A DNA stretch of 64,000 nt from Heligmosomoides polygyrus polygyrus. Its lineage: Eukaryota > Nematoda > Chromadorea > Rhabditida > Heligmosomidae. The DNA lies in NCBI GenBank assembly GCA_947396885.1, contig OX377201.1, forward strand, positions 29,241,923 through 29,305,922, read 5' to 3'. The number at the start of each line of letters is the position of its first letter. Positions within the stretch are counted from its first letter, which is position 1. The position numbers and the translations under genes are program-made. Shown one piece after another: positions 35,349-45,219 of this stretch. Below the pieces are notes generated by a model that was not told the origin of the DNA, ran no database searches, and saw nothing but the letters and a program-made list of their open reading frames with translations.

Positions 35349-37730
35349 ATGGAAATCAGAGCTACAGATCAGGAATCCCATTCGCCGCAGTCAACATCTC
35401 CAAGCGCGTCTCCGTCAGCACACTTTCCCCGACAGAACCCGCAGCGCAAAGCCAAAACAAAGGCGCGAAATGACATTCTGCGACAACTGCGTGCTAATAG
35501 CGACGAAGATGAGAGCGTCGAAACTCAGAGAAGAACAATGAACCTTAGAGGGAGCCACATCAACATATTGCCTTACATACTATCCATCCTGCTGCTAGCT
35601 CAGCGCTCAGTGTCAGCAAAGTCATATCAAAAATCAATAAGTTGCTCCAACGGAATAGTAACTGTTGAACCAATGTCATCTCCGTTTGAGCTATGCCTGG
35701 GCAGAATGTGCCGAGAGTTCAGCTACACCAACGAGGTCAAGCAATACAAAATTCCAGCCTTACCAATTCCTCAAAGGTTTCAAGTAGTCTTACGCTCCAA
35801 CACTAGCATTGAATCTCGATCCTGTCAGTCAACTCCCTTCTGCGAGTACAGCTCCGGCTTCCTATCTAAGCGACTCATTGCCAACCCCCACTGTTGGCCC
35901 ACTGGGGCGATTATATCAGTCTCGGTTATCGCCTACCTTTTGGGACTCACAGTACTTCTCATCAGTTGGATCGCTTTCGGTACTAAATGGAAATCTCGGC
36001 AACGCTCTGCACCGGACACCACATCCATAGAACTTCACATTCGACAACCAAATCATAGCAGAACTCAGTTCTCCTTAAACACCTTCACTCCCGCTATGGT
36101 CAGCCCCGTGACTCTAGGCGTAGTAATCATGATGCTAAATCCGTCCCTTGGTGTATCTTCCTGTCAAGACGGATACACACGTCAATCCATAGAAATGATT
36201 TGTACAGATCGCAGCGTTTGCAAATACCAATACCAAAATGAGCTCTTATTTAACAGCGTGCTATCCAGTCAGTGCATTCAATTGCGTCATGCAAATGCAA
36301 GCGTGGGATACATCAAAATCCTTCGTAGACCCACGACGCTTCGCTGCTCAAAAGTATCACTTTTTTGGGCAAGAGATACGCAACACCGAGTTGAGTACGT
36401 AGTGCGCTGTAGAGGAATGGGTTCCTGTGTTGGCACCGCCTGCGAAAGCATCGCCCCAAACGACACCATCTCCGAATTAAACCACTCCATGGGGTACCCT
36501 GGCTACTCAGCGTGCTCCATTCAGTGCAGCGGTTTCAACTGCCTTTGCGCAATTCCGATACGCGCTTGCACCTTCTATCGCGTAATACATCTACCGATGT
36601 CACCAGACGTGTACGAAATTTTTGGGTGCCCGGAATGGAATCCAACAGTAAACCTTGACGTTTCAATAAAAATCTACAACACACAACAAAACGGACTCCT
36701 TTCCTTGATGCCATACACAAAACACTCATTTGGAGACTTTGACTTCACAGTAATATCACTCCAAAAACCGTGGGTGCCCTACAGAACATTTGCGCAAGCC
36801 GCGATCGAAACACTGGTCCTCCCACAGGACTTCGTATTCGCGGCAAAATGCAGTGAACAGCATCAAGCACGGAGCAACTTCCGCACTTGCGAGAACACCC
36901 ACTTCTGCGCATGCGACATTTCAGGGATCCGTCCGACGTGTCGCTGTCCATACAGTGAGTTAGCGCACCTACGTAACAACAGCGACTACCTCTTGCCGAT
37001 ATCCACCCCGTACTTGTCTGTACATAGTGAAAATGGAACTGTCACAGCAGCTTCCACAGAAGGGGAGATAACAATACTAGTTACGTCGATGAGACAACTG
37101 GAAAGTGCCCATTTGAACATCGACGAACATTGCACCATTACAGCTGGGCAACTCATGGGATGCTATAGCTGTTCACAGGGCAGTCAGCTCTCTATTTCTT
37201 GCCTTACCTCGACCCTTTCGTGGGCTACCATACAGTGCGCACATCACGTATTTTCCATCCAGTGCAGTCCGCACAACGCAACAACCACGCTTAGGCTAGC
37301 ATTCGACAGCGCCATCATAGAATCAGAATGTTTCACAATTTGTGGTGGCAACAATGTCTCAATCCAACTCACGGGTGTTCTGTACTATCATCCTCATACG
37401 TGGACGTTTGACGTTTTCCTCAACTCCACTCATCAAACCGTTCCGCAACTAGACTGGTTTCACGACATCAACATTCCAGATTTATCACCACTTTGGCATG
37501 TAGCCATTTCTCACTGGAAGCTCACACTCGCAGTCGCCGGCATAGTATCCTCCCTACTCATAATTACTTACGTGTTTGGCCCCGCAGTAGCTATATATCT
37601 ATTGCGAACTGTTTGCGTCGTGACTCTGTACGTTTTTCGCGTAATGCTTAACGTTCTGCGGCTTGCTATAGGCATGGTGGTAACTTGCGTTCGAACAGCG
37701 AGAGCGTTGCGACTTTCTTCGCAGCAGTGA
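35349..37730 (+). CDS. Envelope-like glycoprotein of the LTR element (phlebovirus G2-like), 793 residues
   Basis: Residues counted from the ATG at 35349. A Ser/Pro/Arg/Lys-rich cytosolic-type head (1-68) precedes a hydrophobic signal segment (72-90, ending SVSA), a Cys-containing Gn-like ectodomain, a transmembrane segment (183-210), a second hydrophobic segment that could act as an internal signal (248-270), and a long Cys-rich Gc-like ectodomain with many N-glycosylation sequons. Its segment 382-410 (GYSACSIQCSGFNCLC) resembles the Cys-rich fusion-loop region of phlebovirus-type class II fusion proteins. A membrane anchor (724-752) and a further hydrophobic stretch (755-780) end it. Family assignment comes from this pattern and the known Tas/Cer7-type env genes. 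The frame is intact and also stays open upstream through the primer site to 35220, so a longer start cannot be excluded. Confidence 0.8.
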   Translation: MEIRATDQESHSPQSTSPSASPSAHFPRQNPQRKAKTKARNDILRQLRANSDEDESVETQRRTMNLRGSHINILPYILSILLLAQRSVSAKSYQKSISCSNGIVTVEPMSSPFELCLGRMCREFSYTNEVKQYKIPALPIPQRFQVVLRSNTSIESRSCQSTPFCEYSSGFLSKRLIANPHCWPTGAIISVSVIAYLLGLTVLLISWIAFGTKWKSRQRSAPDTTSIELHIRQPNHSRTQFSLNTFTPAMVSPVTLGVVIMMLNPSLGVSSCQDGYTRQSIEMICTDRSVCKYQYQNELLFNSVLSSQCIQLRHANASVGYIKILRRPTTLRCSKVSLFWARDTQHRVEYVVRCRGMGSCVGTACESIAPNDTISELNHSMGYPGYSACSIQCSGFNCLCAIPIRACTFYRVIHLPMSPDVYEIFGCPEWNPTVNLDVSIKIYNTQQNGLLSLMPYTKHSFGDFDFTVISLQKPWVPYRTFAQAAIETLVLPQDFVFAAKCSEQHQARSNFRTCENTHFCACDISGIRPTCRCPYSELAHLRNNSDYLLPISTPYLSVHSENGTVTAASTEGEITILVTSMRQLESAHLNIDEHCTITAGQLMGCYSCSQGSQLSISCLTSTLSWATIQCAHHVFSIQCSPHNATTTLRLAFDSAIIESECFTICGGNNVSIQLTGVLYYHPHTWTFDVFLNSTHQTVPQLDWFHDINIPDLSPLWHVAISHWKLTLAVAGIVSSLLIITYVFGPAVAIYLLRTVCVVTLYVFRVMLNVLRLAIGMVVTCVRTARALRLSSQQ

Positions 37731-37789
37731 ACGCCAGCCCCGATATCTTCTTTTAAAAACATCGCATCGTCATTCTATCCCACTCACCC

Positions 37790-38206
37790 ATGGAGGACGA
37801 CATTGAGCGCGAACTCCGCAACATGGAGACGGAACGGCAGGCGTCCCTTGAAGCCCTCACCCGTACTGTCGCTATTATTTCTGGACGTGTCGACTCGGCC
37901 CTATCTAAGATTAGCCAAATTCAAGACGACGTCAGCGTACTGCTAGAGCGCTCGACTCCTAAGTCAAACTGCGTCTTTTGCACCGCTGGAGAAAACGTCG
38001 ATGCGCATCATACCGCTCGATGCCATCGATATCCCGACCCTGTCTCCCGCGCCATGCGCGCATCTGAACTTCGTCTCTGTCGCCAATGCCTCCGTCCCGA
38101 CCATGGCAAGAACTGTCAGGTGACTTGTTCTATTTGTCGTGGCGACCATAACACTGTATTGTGCTCGACACGTGGCGGTACGTCTCTGAAACGACGCCAC
38201 AACTAG
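37790..38206 (+). CDS. Small zinc-knuckle (nucleocapsid-like) protein of the LTR element, 138 residues
   Basis: The acidic, heptad-like N-terminal part (about 1-55, likely coiled coil) is followed by three Cys/His groups: C61-x2-C64 with H73/H74 and C78, then C97-x2-C100-x4-H105-x3-C109, then C113-x2-C116-x3-H120-x4-C125, and a basic tail. This is the arrangement of the zinc-knuckle region that sits between gag and protease in BEL/Pao polyproteins. Here it is a free ORF placed after the envelope gene, 59 bases beyond its stop. RNA binding or packaging is a reasonable inference. Confidence 0.7.
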   Translation: MEDDIERELRNMETERQASLEALTRTVAIISGRVDSALSKISQIQDDVSVLLERSTPKSNCVFCTAGENVDAHHTARCHRYPDPVSRAMRASELRLCRQCLRPDHGKNCQVTCSICRGDHNTVLCSTRGGTSLKRRHN

Positions 38207-38209
38207 CTC

Positions 38210-38767
38210 GCCTACTTCTGAAGTACAGCGACACATCCTCTTCATCGCATTCGTCCGGTCCGTCGTCTCTTCTCCTTCGCCTGCCGCCGCCCCCGCCTCG
38301 TCACCCCGTCACCCCTTCTGCCTACCGTCGGTTCCATACTCCGTCCTACCCCAATATTCTCGCCTCCGCTGCCCGTAGTCCTGGCTAGTCTACCGTCGGC
38401 AGCCGTCTCATCTGTCCATCTACAGCTGCACGTTATTCATCGACTTCCGGCTTACTGCACGATATTCCACTTGGTCGAACTGCGTCTGCCTGGTTGTCGC
38501 GAGAGAGCTCTGCAGGCAGATCTCCGCCATCGAGCCGCATCCACTCCTCAACGGTCAGCGAAGATGGGCAACGACGATAAGGATGGACAGCCTGCAGCAC
38601 AGATGCCGAGTTGTGATACATTCTGTAGTCTGCCTTTTGTCTTCAGTAGTCGTGTGTTGGTTTTCGGAGTTATGTCATCTAGTTGTTGTTCCCACATAAA
38701 TGGCGGTTCTGTAGTTCTAGCTTATTTGTTTCATTTCGCTTTTCTTCTTTTGCTCTGTCGCGCGGAG
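38210..38767 (+). other. 3' untranslated part of the LTR element
   Basis: It is Pro/Ser-codon rich with short frames only. The last 40 bases before the LTR are pyrimidine-rich (CATTTCGCTTTTCTTCTTTT), then GCGCGGAG abuts the LTR. A standard plus-strand polypurine tract is not visible. Confidence 0.6.
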
Positions 38768-38907
38768 TGTCGCGATCAGCGCGACGCTGTAGGCTCCGCC
38801 CCTTATCGCTTGCTCTTAGTGCTCTGTATCAGCCGCGACCGGCTGCGATCGAGGAATAAACTGGTGAACCACCGAGTCGTGTCAGCCGAGAAGTGCTTTA
38901 TAGCACA
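38768..38907 (+). repeat. 3' LTR (140 bp)
   Basis: Identical to the 5' LTR at 35095-35234. It is followed directly by the second GTTGG target duplication and the resumed LINE sequence. Confidence 0.92.
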
Positions 38908-39722
38908 GTTGGTGTCTTCTCTTGGCTGCGGAAAAGACAGTGCACATGAGAATCGGGACTTCGTTAACTGCTTTAGATTACTGTACCGATGGGTAGTGCA
39001 CCGTGAAAGCAACTTCAGTAAAAGACGTAGGCTTCGTTTGCGATGAGAAGTTGGACTTTTCAGAACATGTAAAGCTAATATATTCCAAATGGGCAGCAAG
39101 ATTGCTTTAAATTTTTAAAGCCTTAGCAACGAATGATAGAAGAGTGATAACAATGGAGTACAAGATGTACATATATCAGACCTCTTGTCGGATTCGGACC
39201 TGTTGTGTTCTCGCCTCATAAAAAAGAGATGCGGTCTTGCTAGAAAGAGTTCAAAAAAGTTTTACAAGAAGAGTTTTACGTGGAACCGTAGAACCGTGAG
39301 ATTCCTCCATTCTAGAATCCCACGGGCTAGTATTAGAGATACTTACCTGGGTCTTCACATTGTGGAATTGCGAGAAAGTTGAAGGATGTTTGCACTGTTC
39401 TTAAAATGCTCACAGGAGGGTATGTTGCTCTGTGTCAAAACATTACTCTATCACCCATCGAGAACTCGTGGCGACTCCATGAAAAAACATAGCCAGGGCC
39501 AGCTCGAACCTGAGGGCTAGGTCGTTCACCTGCCGAGTGGCGTCTGCTCTCGTAGCGTTCAGGTTTGGTGTTCCTGCCTCACCCCATGCATCTGCTGAGT
39601 CCAAGCGTATAGCCACAAACAAACTACTCGTGTACTAGGTCATGTGGTTAATGGTGTGTTTCTTTTTCCTTTCTCTGTTATACGTGTGTCTTATTTTCAC
39701 GTATTAAATAAGTAAATAGACT

Positions 39723-41629
39723 GGGCTTGAATTCCGAACACTGCGACAACAATCCGTAACCCTCGCTGGTTTCTCAGTGGCTACAGAGCTACAGATACGC
39801 TCATGTTTTTGAAATTCTTAGGTTTTGTATTTTTTTCGCGCTCGTATAGAAACACGTCACCGGCTGTTTGCCCTTTGACGTCATTCTGAATTTTTGTCGA
39901 CAAGTCTTATTTCTTGCCTTAGTCAGAATGATGCCTAAATGACGAGTAATTATTTCAACAAAAAAGGTCCAAGATCGACGTTCTTAAACCTGGACATTTA
40001 GTGAGTAACCTTTTTCAATGTCCTCCTTCTGTTTCAGCGAGGCCCTTCGTGAGGTGTGAAAAGAAATTTTTTGAAGAGTTAGGTTTAGTGCACGAGTTTG
40101 AACTGCTGATTTTTTGTTATTTTTACTGTAGAGCGGATTAATTAGGAGTTATCAAGAGACCAAGTGAACACATGCAGAAAACCTATGAGTCGCAGAGTCC
40201 TCTATATTAATAGTGTTTTCGCATGTCAGCGAGAGGCTATAAACTTGATTCGACTTCGTTACGATTTAAAGAATACCACTAAAAATGACTTGACCTGATT
40301 CATTTTTTCATCGAGAATTTTCGTATTCCTCAGGTGTGAAGCATGAGTGGATATGACTATTCTTTTGAAACGAAATGCTAACGATAATCCGCAGATAGAC
40401 TATCCCGTCAGCTCCCGTTTGAGCTGTTCCATATGGTTTCCTTTCTCAAAATGTGATTCTCCACTGGTTTTCTAAAAGTAGCATTTAAATGTCGTTAATG
40501 AATTGGAAACGAAAAGGTAACAGATCAGCTTAACCATAACTTACATTTTTTCAAGAAATTTTGATAATGTTTAAAATGAAAAGATTATGAAGTAGAATGT
40601 AACTGCAATCAGTACGCCCCAAGGTGTTTCCGGAATCGTAGCGCCACCACCTTCTGGAGTGTCTCAAACAGTCACTTCGGTTTTTACTGCTCTTCTTGCC
40701 TCGCCGCGCTGGGACCTCACCGGAGTAATTCATCTCCGAGATAGTTCGGCGTTTTTGCGATCCTTTGAGGAGCTCTGGTACGATCCATCACAGGCAGTCC
40801 AGTCGCTTTGTTATCCGAAGCGGATGCCTTGTCGACATTTGTATCGGTTAATGGTGGCGGAACGTCGCCATTTTTGTGGGTTCTCGGGGAGGAAACATGG
40901 CGCTGGAACACGGTTTTTCGCAATCAATCCCAGGTGAGTAATGGCTCTTGTTGAAAGACAATCATTTTGGTGTTCCAATGCAAAATTCTAAAGCAAACTT
41001 GGTACAAATTTTGCTTTACTAACCAAGAGTTTTACTGTCTGTGCTTACCTTGGATATGTCCAAAATTCCTGGGCACGTGAGATTTCGAATTTTTTTCGTT
41101 CATCCTAATCGTTGAACGTCAGTCACAAGCAAGTGACAATGCCCGAATTTTAAGGATCTTTTGACTTACAGCGATCATTTGAAGAGATTTTCTGTTTGCT
41201 TTCAAAAGGTGCTAAAGGCTTGGGAATGAAAAGAATATTTAAAAGAAAGATCGGGCGGTCCACCTACGCCGAAAGCCCAATTCTGCATTGGTGAACGGCA
41301 TTTAATGAAGACGGATGATACAGCTGATTTCATGAAGAAGAGTCTATGTAGAGGAATCAGCAAGGAAAATGGTAGAGAGAACTTTACCAGAGCATGCGCA
41401 AGAACTGGAAAGTTGAAGCAGTGTGAACCTCTGATGATGTGATTGCGCAAAAAAAGAAGTGTGCCTTTACAAGCGTGGTCTGGGAGATGGCGAAAAGTAC
41501 ACATCATTCATGACAAGCACGTCCATCTTTGGTATCAGTCCTGTTGTAGGGCACATCACATGAGATTTTTTTGTCAGCAAGGAGGGAAAAATTTCTTGCA
41601 CTCAAAATGCTACTCTGGCGGCTGCGGAG
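39723..41629. other. Intergenic; one open stretch near 40.6-40.9 kb unexplained
   Basis: The stretch 40600-40937 is open in a plus frame and, separately, in a minus frame reading SSPRTHKNGDVPPPL. A plausible splice-donor-like CCCAGGTGAGTA follows at 40928. No family is recognised on either strand. The rest is AT-rich with no feature seen. Confidence 0.25.
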
Positions 41630-41830
41630 TGCTGGAGGACGTGCCGGTTATTGCGCGTACTCCGATTCAAGGCTCTTGGCGTGGATTTTCCGCGCAGGCC
41701 AACCAGGCCTTCGATCTCTACGGTGTCGATGGACTGGTATCAGAGAGACCAAACTGGGAAGGATAAAACAGCGAGTTCTTCATCGGCTGGCCAGCTACGG
41801 AACAAGCATGCATTAGGTTTCTCCACGGTA
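41630..41830 (+). mobile_element. tRNA-derived SINE, family S1, partial
   Basis: GGATTTTCCGCGCAGGCCAA, GGTATCAGAG, then TTCATCGGCTGGCCAGC and CATGCATTAGG follow the same order as other S1 copies. The A-box end is decayed. Confidence 0.5.
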
Positions 41831-41899
41831 ACTTGTAGAAGAAAGATGCGTGGTCCATCCCGCAAAGGGATTGACAAATGCCGTCACTTGCTTATTATG

Positions 41900-43360
41900 C
41901 ATAGATCTGAAGAATGACTTTTGGCCTGAGACGTTGTCAATAAACGTCGACGAGATGCATCGAAGGGAGTAACGGAATTGCGTCAATAATAGTGAACACT
42001 AGGCAACTATGATTTCTGAGGAAGTTGTGATCATTGAAAAAAACCACATCAGAACCTCGCAGCCACAATAACAAGAACAATGTTCTTATACTATTCCAAA
42101 TTCGAAAAAAGCTGTTTGCGCCTTCATTACATGATTTGTCTGATTGATGGTCTGGGTGCTATTGTCACGCAGTCCCTCCGTTCAAGGTTTCGTGTCTTTA
42201 ATAAATTAGATTGGTTGATTCTCTAGCTTAAGTAGCAGTCTCGATCACAAAAACTCATGATAGTTAGTGATATGAAGATGGTGCATCAATACAGATCCTC
42301 CCAAAAGAATGTTATCAGTGTCTGAATGGTCATAAATTCCTAGCTTTCCTACAACCATTGTGCCTTGTTTTGATAGGCAAAAAAGAGAAATTTAAGAGCG
42401 AATCTGGTGTTGAGATTCATTCGCTTGTACGATGAATCGCGACGTTCACTAGATTAGTAGTTTGAGCGTCATTCACATGAAGCTGTCCGTTGTAACGATG
42501 AACGATTTCTTAGATTTTTCTCCCATCGTTTGTTCTATGCAACAATTTACTTAAAAACTGTTTCAAACCTTGAGTCAGCACAAGTGCAGCACGTCAACAT
42601 GCATCGCGCCTAGAAACTCTTCCAATCATGCGAGGGGTCTGAAATGTATGGGCAATGGCGAAGAAGAATTCCACTTCGTTGACTTCAAAAGCCCAGTTCC
42701 TTGTCATGACACAATCAGTTCAGTATTTAGGACAGTCATGCTGTAGAGACATAGGAAAAATTGATCGATCGCGTCGTTCGATCAATGTGGTCACAATACA
42801 TGGCGTGGCGTCGCTCGGCGTCAAACTATAAACGGGCCCTAAAATGGCTGCCGGGAGTAAGGCAGATGAGTAAACTGGGAAGTTGTGGACACTTCATCGT
42901 AAAGCAACCTAACCGGTCTGCTTGCGTACGCATTCGTAGGCCGTTAGCTCATCGCGTCTTGCCACAGTGGTCGACTGAAATCGGAAAGAATCGTGCCACA
43001 CAAGGCTAACCTTCATTTTCGCACCGCTGTGACTTTGTCAAATCACAACCTGCGTTGCTGTGTTTTAGCACACCTCTTGAGCTTTTCAGTGTTTACAAAA
43101 CGCACAAGCTCCAGCCGGAAAGATTCGAACATGACCGACTTATTGCGCTCAGAACGCGCCCGCAGGTGCAATTTAGCACAACAACGGTCGATGTTCTCCG
43201 AGCTTTTGCTCGCCCAGGTTACAATTTTGGCTGATTGCAGTGGCACCATTAAATTCACCACGAAAAGCTCTATCAAATGGTGTCAAACTTGGCCTGGTCC
43301 GAAAATATCGATTTTCGATGACGTCATCGCCCATCTGCCGCGGGTTATAGCGTCCTCGTC
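41900..43360. other. Intergenic; dispersed repeat near 43.1-43.3 kb
   Basis: No gene was recognised. The part 43240-43285 (GGCACCATTAAATTCACCAC, GAAAAGCTCTATCAAATGGT) is related to the arm sequences at 27010-27050 and 27153-27232. 43095-43165 resembles the reverse complement of 26620-26700. An open frame of 125 codons across it is therefore repeat-derived. Confidence 0.35.
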
Positions 43361-43460
43361 TATTTTCTGATTTGTTTTTTTTTTGTTTTCTGGCTTCTGT
43401 TTTCTGACAAACTCAATTCTCAGTTTTCTGTTTTCTATTTTTTTTTCAAAATTTCCGCCC
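43361..43460 (-). repeat. AGAAAAC-type repeat, inverted copy
   Basis: TTTTCTGTTTTCT units end with AAAATTTCCGCCC, the reverse complement of the lead of the copy at 340. Confidence 0.6.
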
Positions 43461-43803
43461 AAGGACCATGTAAAAGCTTTGTCATTTATACATTAGTAAC
43501 TCGGTGGCTCTAACCTTGTATATGCGTCGGAGCTCCTATCGAACAGAAATATTTATAAAGTATTGTACGAAGAAGGAACGGATTGGCTGGATCAGAACCA
43601 GAAAGCTCGATTCGGTGGACGCTCGACAACCGGCGCTCCTTGCTGCTGGCTTACAAGGGAGGGATCTCAGGCGTAGTTTTCAGCTACGAAAATGAATATC
43701 GAAAATGGATAGCTTAGAATGGAATCGCACAGTCTCCAAAGAAATACCGGATCTATCCTAGTCCGGGGGCACATAACTAAAATGTAGATAATAAAATGAA
43801 TTG

Positions 43804-44163
43804 AGACTTACCGAGCGGCTCCTAGAGAACGAGCTGGAACCTAAAATAAACCAAAAACGAACAAACAAACAAAAAAATAAAACAACCGTGTCGGCGGGCA
43901 AAGAGCGACGGAATGGAGGCATGCCGCGTGCTGACCGCCGGCTGACATGTTATAACCAGGATCTAACATGGTGAGGAGGGCGCATGAAGCCGCATGCCGC
44001 GTGCTGACCGCCGCCTGACATGTTATAACCAGGATCTAACATGGTGAGGAGGGCACACAACTTTGCCTGCTTACAACCGCAACAAATGTAATCTCTTCGT
44101 TTTTTCTTTGTGATTTTCTTGTTTAGGTACTATGTTGTTCTGTAGAGGCCGCTCGGTAAGTCT
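43804..44163. mobile_element. 360-bp TIR element (MITE-like) with internal tandem duplication
   Basis: The ends AGACTTACCGAGCGGC and GCCGCTCGGTAAGTCT are perfect 16-bp inverted repeats, extending to about 27 bp with mismatches (CTCCTAGAGAAC against CTCTACAGAAC). It has no coding capacity. A clear target duplication is not visible. Confidence 0.75.
43920..44055 (+). repeat. 72-bp tandem duplication
   Basis: GCATGCCGCGTGCTGACCGC starts at 43920 and again at 43992, continuing through CTGACATGTTATAACCAGG and ATCTAACATGGTGAGGAGGG in both. The copies differ at only about two positions. Confidence 0.85.
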
Positions 44164-44992
44164 TAAGTGGATTTGTTACATATAACACTTTTTACTTATG
44201 TGGCCCCCCCCCCGGAATAGGATAGATCCGAAATACCTTCCAAGTACCGATTATGAAAAGAAGTCAAAATACTGCAATCGAATACCTAAGCGCGCCCCTA
44301 CAGTATTTTGCATTTTTCTGCAAATTCGATGTTTGGAAGCGGCTGCGCTATGAGGCTGTGCGATTCCGTATAAAAGTTTCTTCAACCCTTACACACCTCT
44401 ATACGTTCAAGGACTTCGCAAATTAGAACTTCTTTTCTACCAGCTAAAGGATTTCATATTTTCGCTGTTCAGACCCACACCTGAGCACTATTCATTTCTA
44501 GTTCAACCTCTGTGAAAGACATCGGAGGGACCACGAGGAACATCCAGCTCTTTGGTTCGTCACAGCCGCAGAGTATTGCAGAGAAGAGAACACACTGGCG
44601 ACAAGCACATACTCATCAGTTACATCAAGTCGTTCCCCATCTTCTTTGTCGTCACTGCTTTACCCTTCTATGGCGGTGTTATGGTCTATAACGATTGCCA
44701 TTATTTTACTTTGAACGTTCTTCTACTCTACGTTGTTTTTGGCATCTCAAGTAGTCACTTTGCAACATTAGTCCCTTCTTTTGAGGGGCCTAGAAGACGT
44801 CTGTTTATGCCACGTGGTTCAATGTATGCTGTCAGAGTGGATAACTGTACGAAAGAAATTACATGATCACTCACTAATGACAACTCGCTGTGAAAGATTA
44901 GTGAGTGAGTGTGTTATGGAAGTTGACCATGTATTGTGAAATATGGAATAACAGAATAACAGTTGCTTTTAAATTCGGTAAGCTTTTATTAC
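44164..44992. other. Intergenic; short open stretch 44552-44866 unexplained
   Basis: A 104-codon plus frame contains a hydrophobic segment (FFVVTALPFYGGVMVY and LLLYVVFG). I recognise no family and see no supporting splice signals. No other feature. Confidence 0.2.
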
Positions 44993-45219
44993 TAGGTTGG
45001 TGAAAAAGTCTTGTACCAAAAGTCTTTTTTTCAAAATTTTACTGCTTCTTTTCTGGGCGACTTCAACCTACAGAGAAACCACCGTTTTCATCTGCAATAT
45101 TCTGCCATCTGATAGGGAGATTACGATTTCATTTTTCCCAGAATGAAGTCAGCTGTGACTTGAAGAAGTGCACCACTTCGGATTCCAGTTCGGTTCGGTA
45201 GTTGAAGCACCTATCCCTT

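Larger units (their letters stand above)
35095..38907 (+). mobile_element. Young non-autonomous LTR retrotransposon carrying env-like and zinc-knuckle genes (BEL/Pao-like, inferred)
   Basis: It has two 140-bp LTRs, identical base for base, starting TG and ending CA, flanked by GTTGG target duplications (35090-35094, 38908-38912). The internal part holds a tRNA-Gly primer-binding site, an intact envelope-like ORF and a small zinc-knuckle ORF. There is no protease, reverse transcriptase, RNase H or integrase, so it needs enzymes supplied by a relative. LTR identity and open frames indicate recent insertion. A 5-bp duplication, tRNA-Gly primer and phlebovirus-like envelope all suit nematode BEL/Pao elements, but without pol the clade is inference. 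No good polypurine tract precedes the 3' LTR. Confidence 0.9.
34345..39722 (+). mobile_element. Older CR1/jockey-like LINE split by two later insertions
   Basis: LINE sequence occurs in three pieces: 34345-34528, 34731-35089 and 38913-39722. Joining the first two across the SINE restores the RT block KACDIMYSDFSKAFD. Joining the last two across the LTR element restores WCLLLAAEKT, the WQLPLS-EKT block. The downstream piece continues RDLGFVCDEKLDFSEHV, LIYSKWAARL and the RVQKSFTRR-like block, and ends with ATTAAATAAGTAAATAG. Frameshifts show that it was already decayed. Confidence 0.8.

Noticed and set aside
35095..38907. Integrated virus (phlebovirus-like) copy
   Set aside because: The envelope-like gene lies between identical LTRs with a primer site and target duplication, so it belongs to a retrotransposon. 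No viral polymerase or nucleocapsid gene is present.
40600..40937. Host exon on either strand
   Set aside because: Both strands have protein-like stretches and there is a donor-like site, but no family resemblance and no partner exon could be found.
42993..43370. 125-codon coding exon
   Set aside because: Parts of the stretch recur near 26.6 kb and 27.0 kb, so the frame runs through dispersed repeat sequence.
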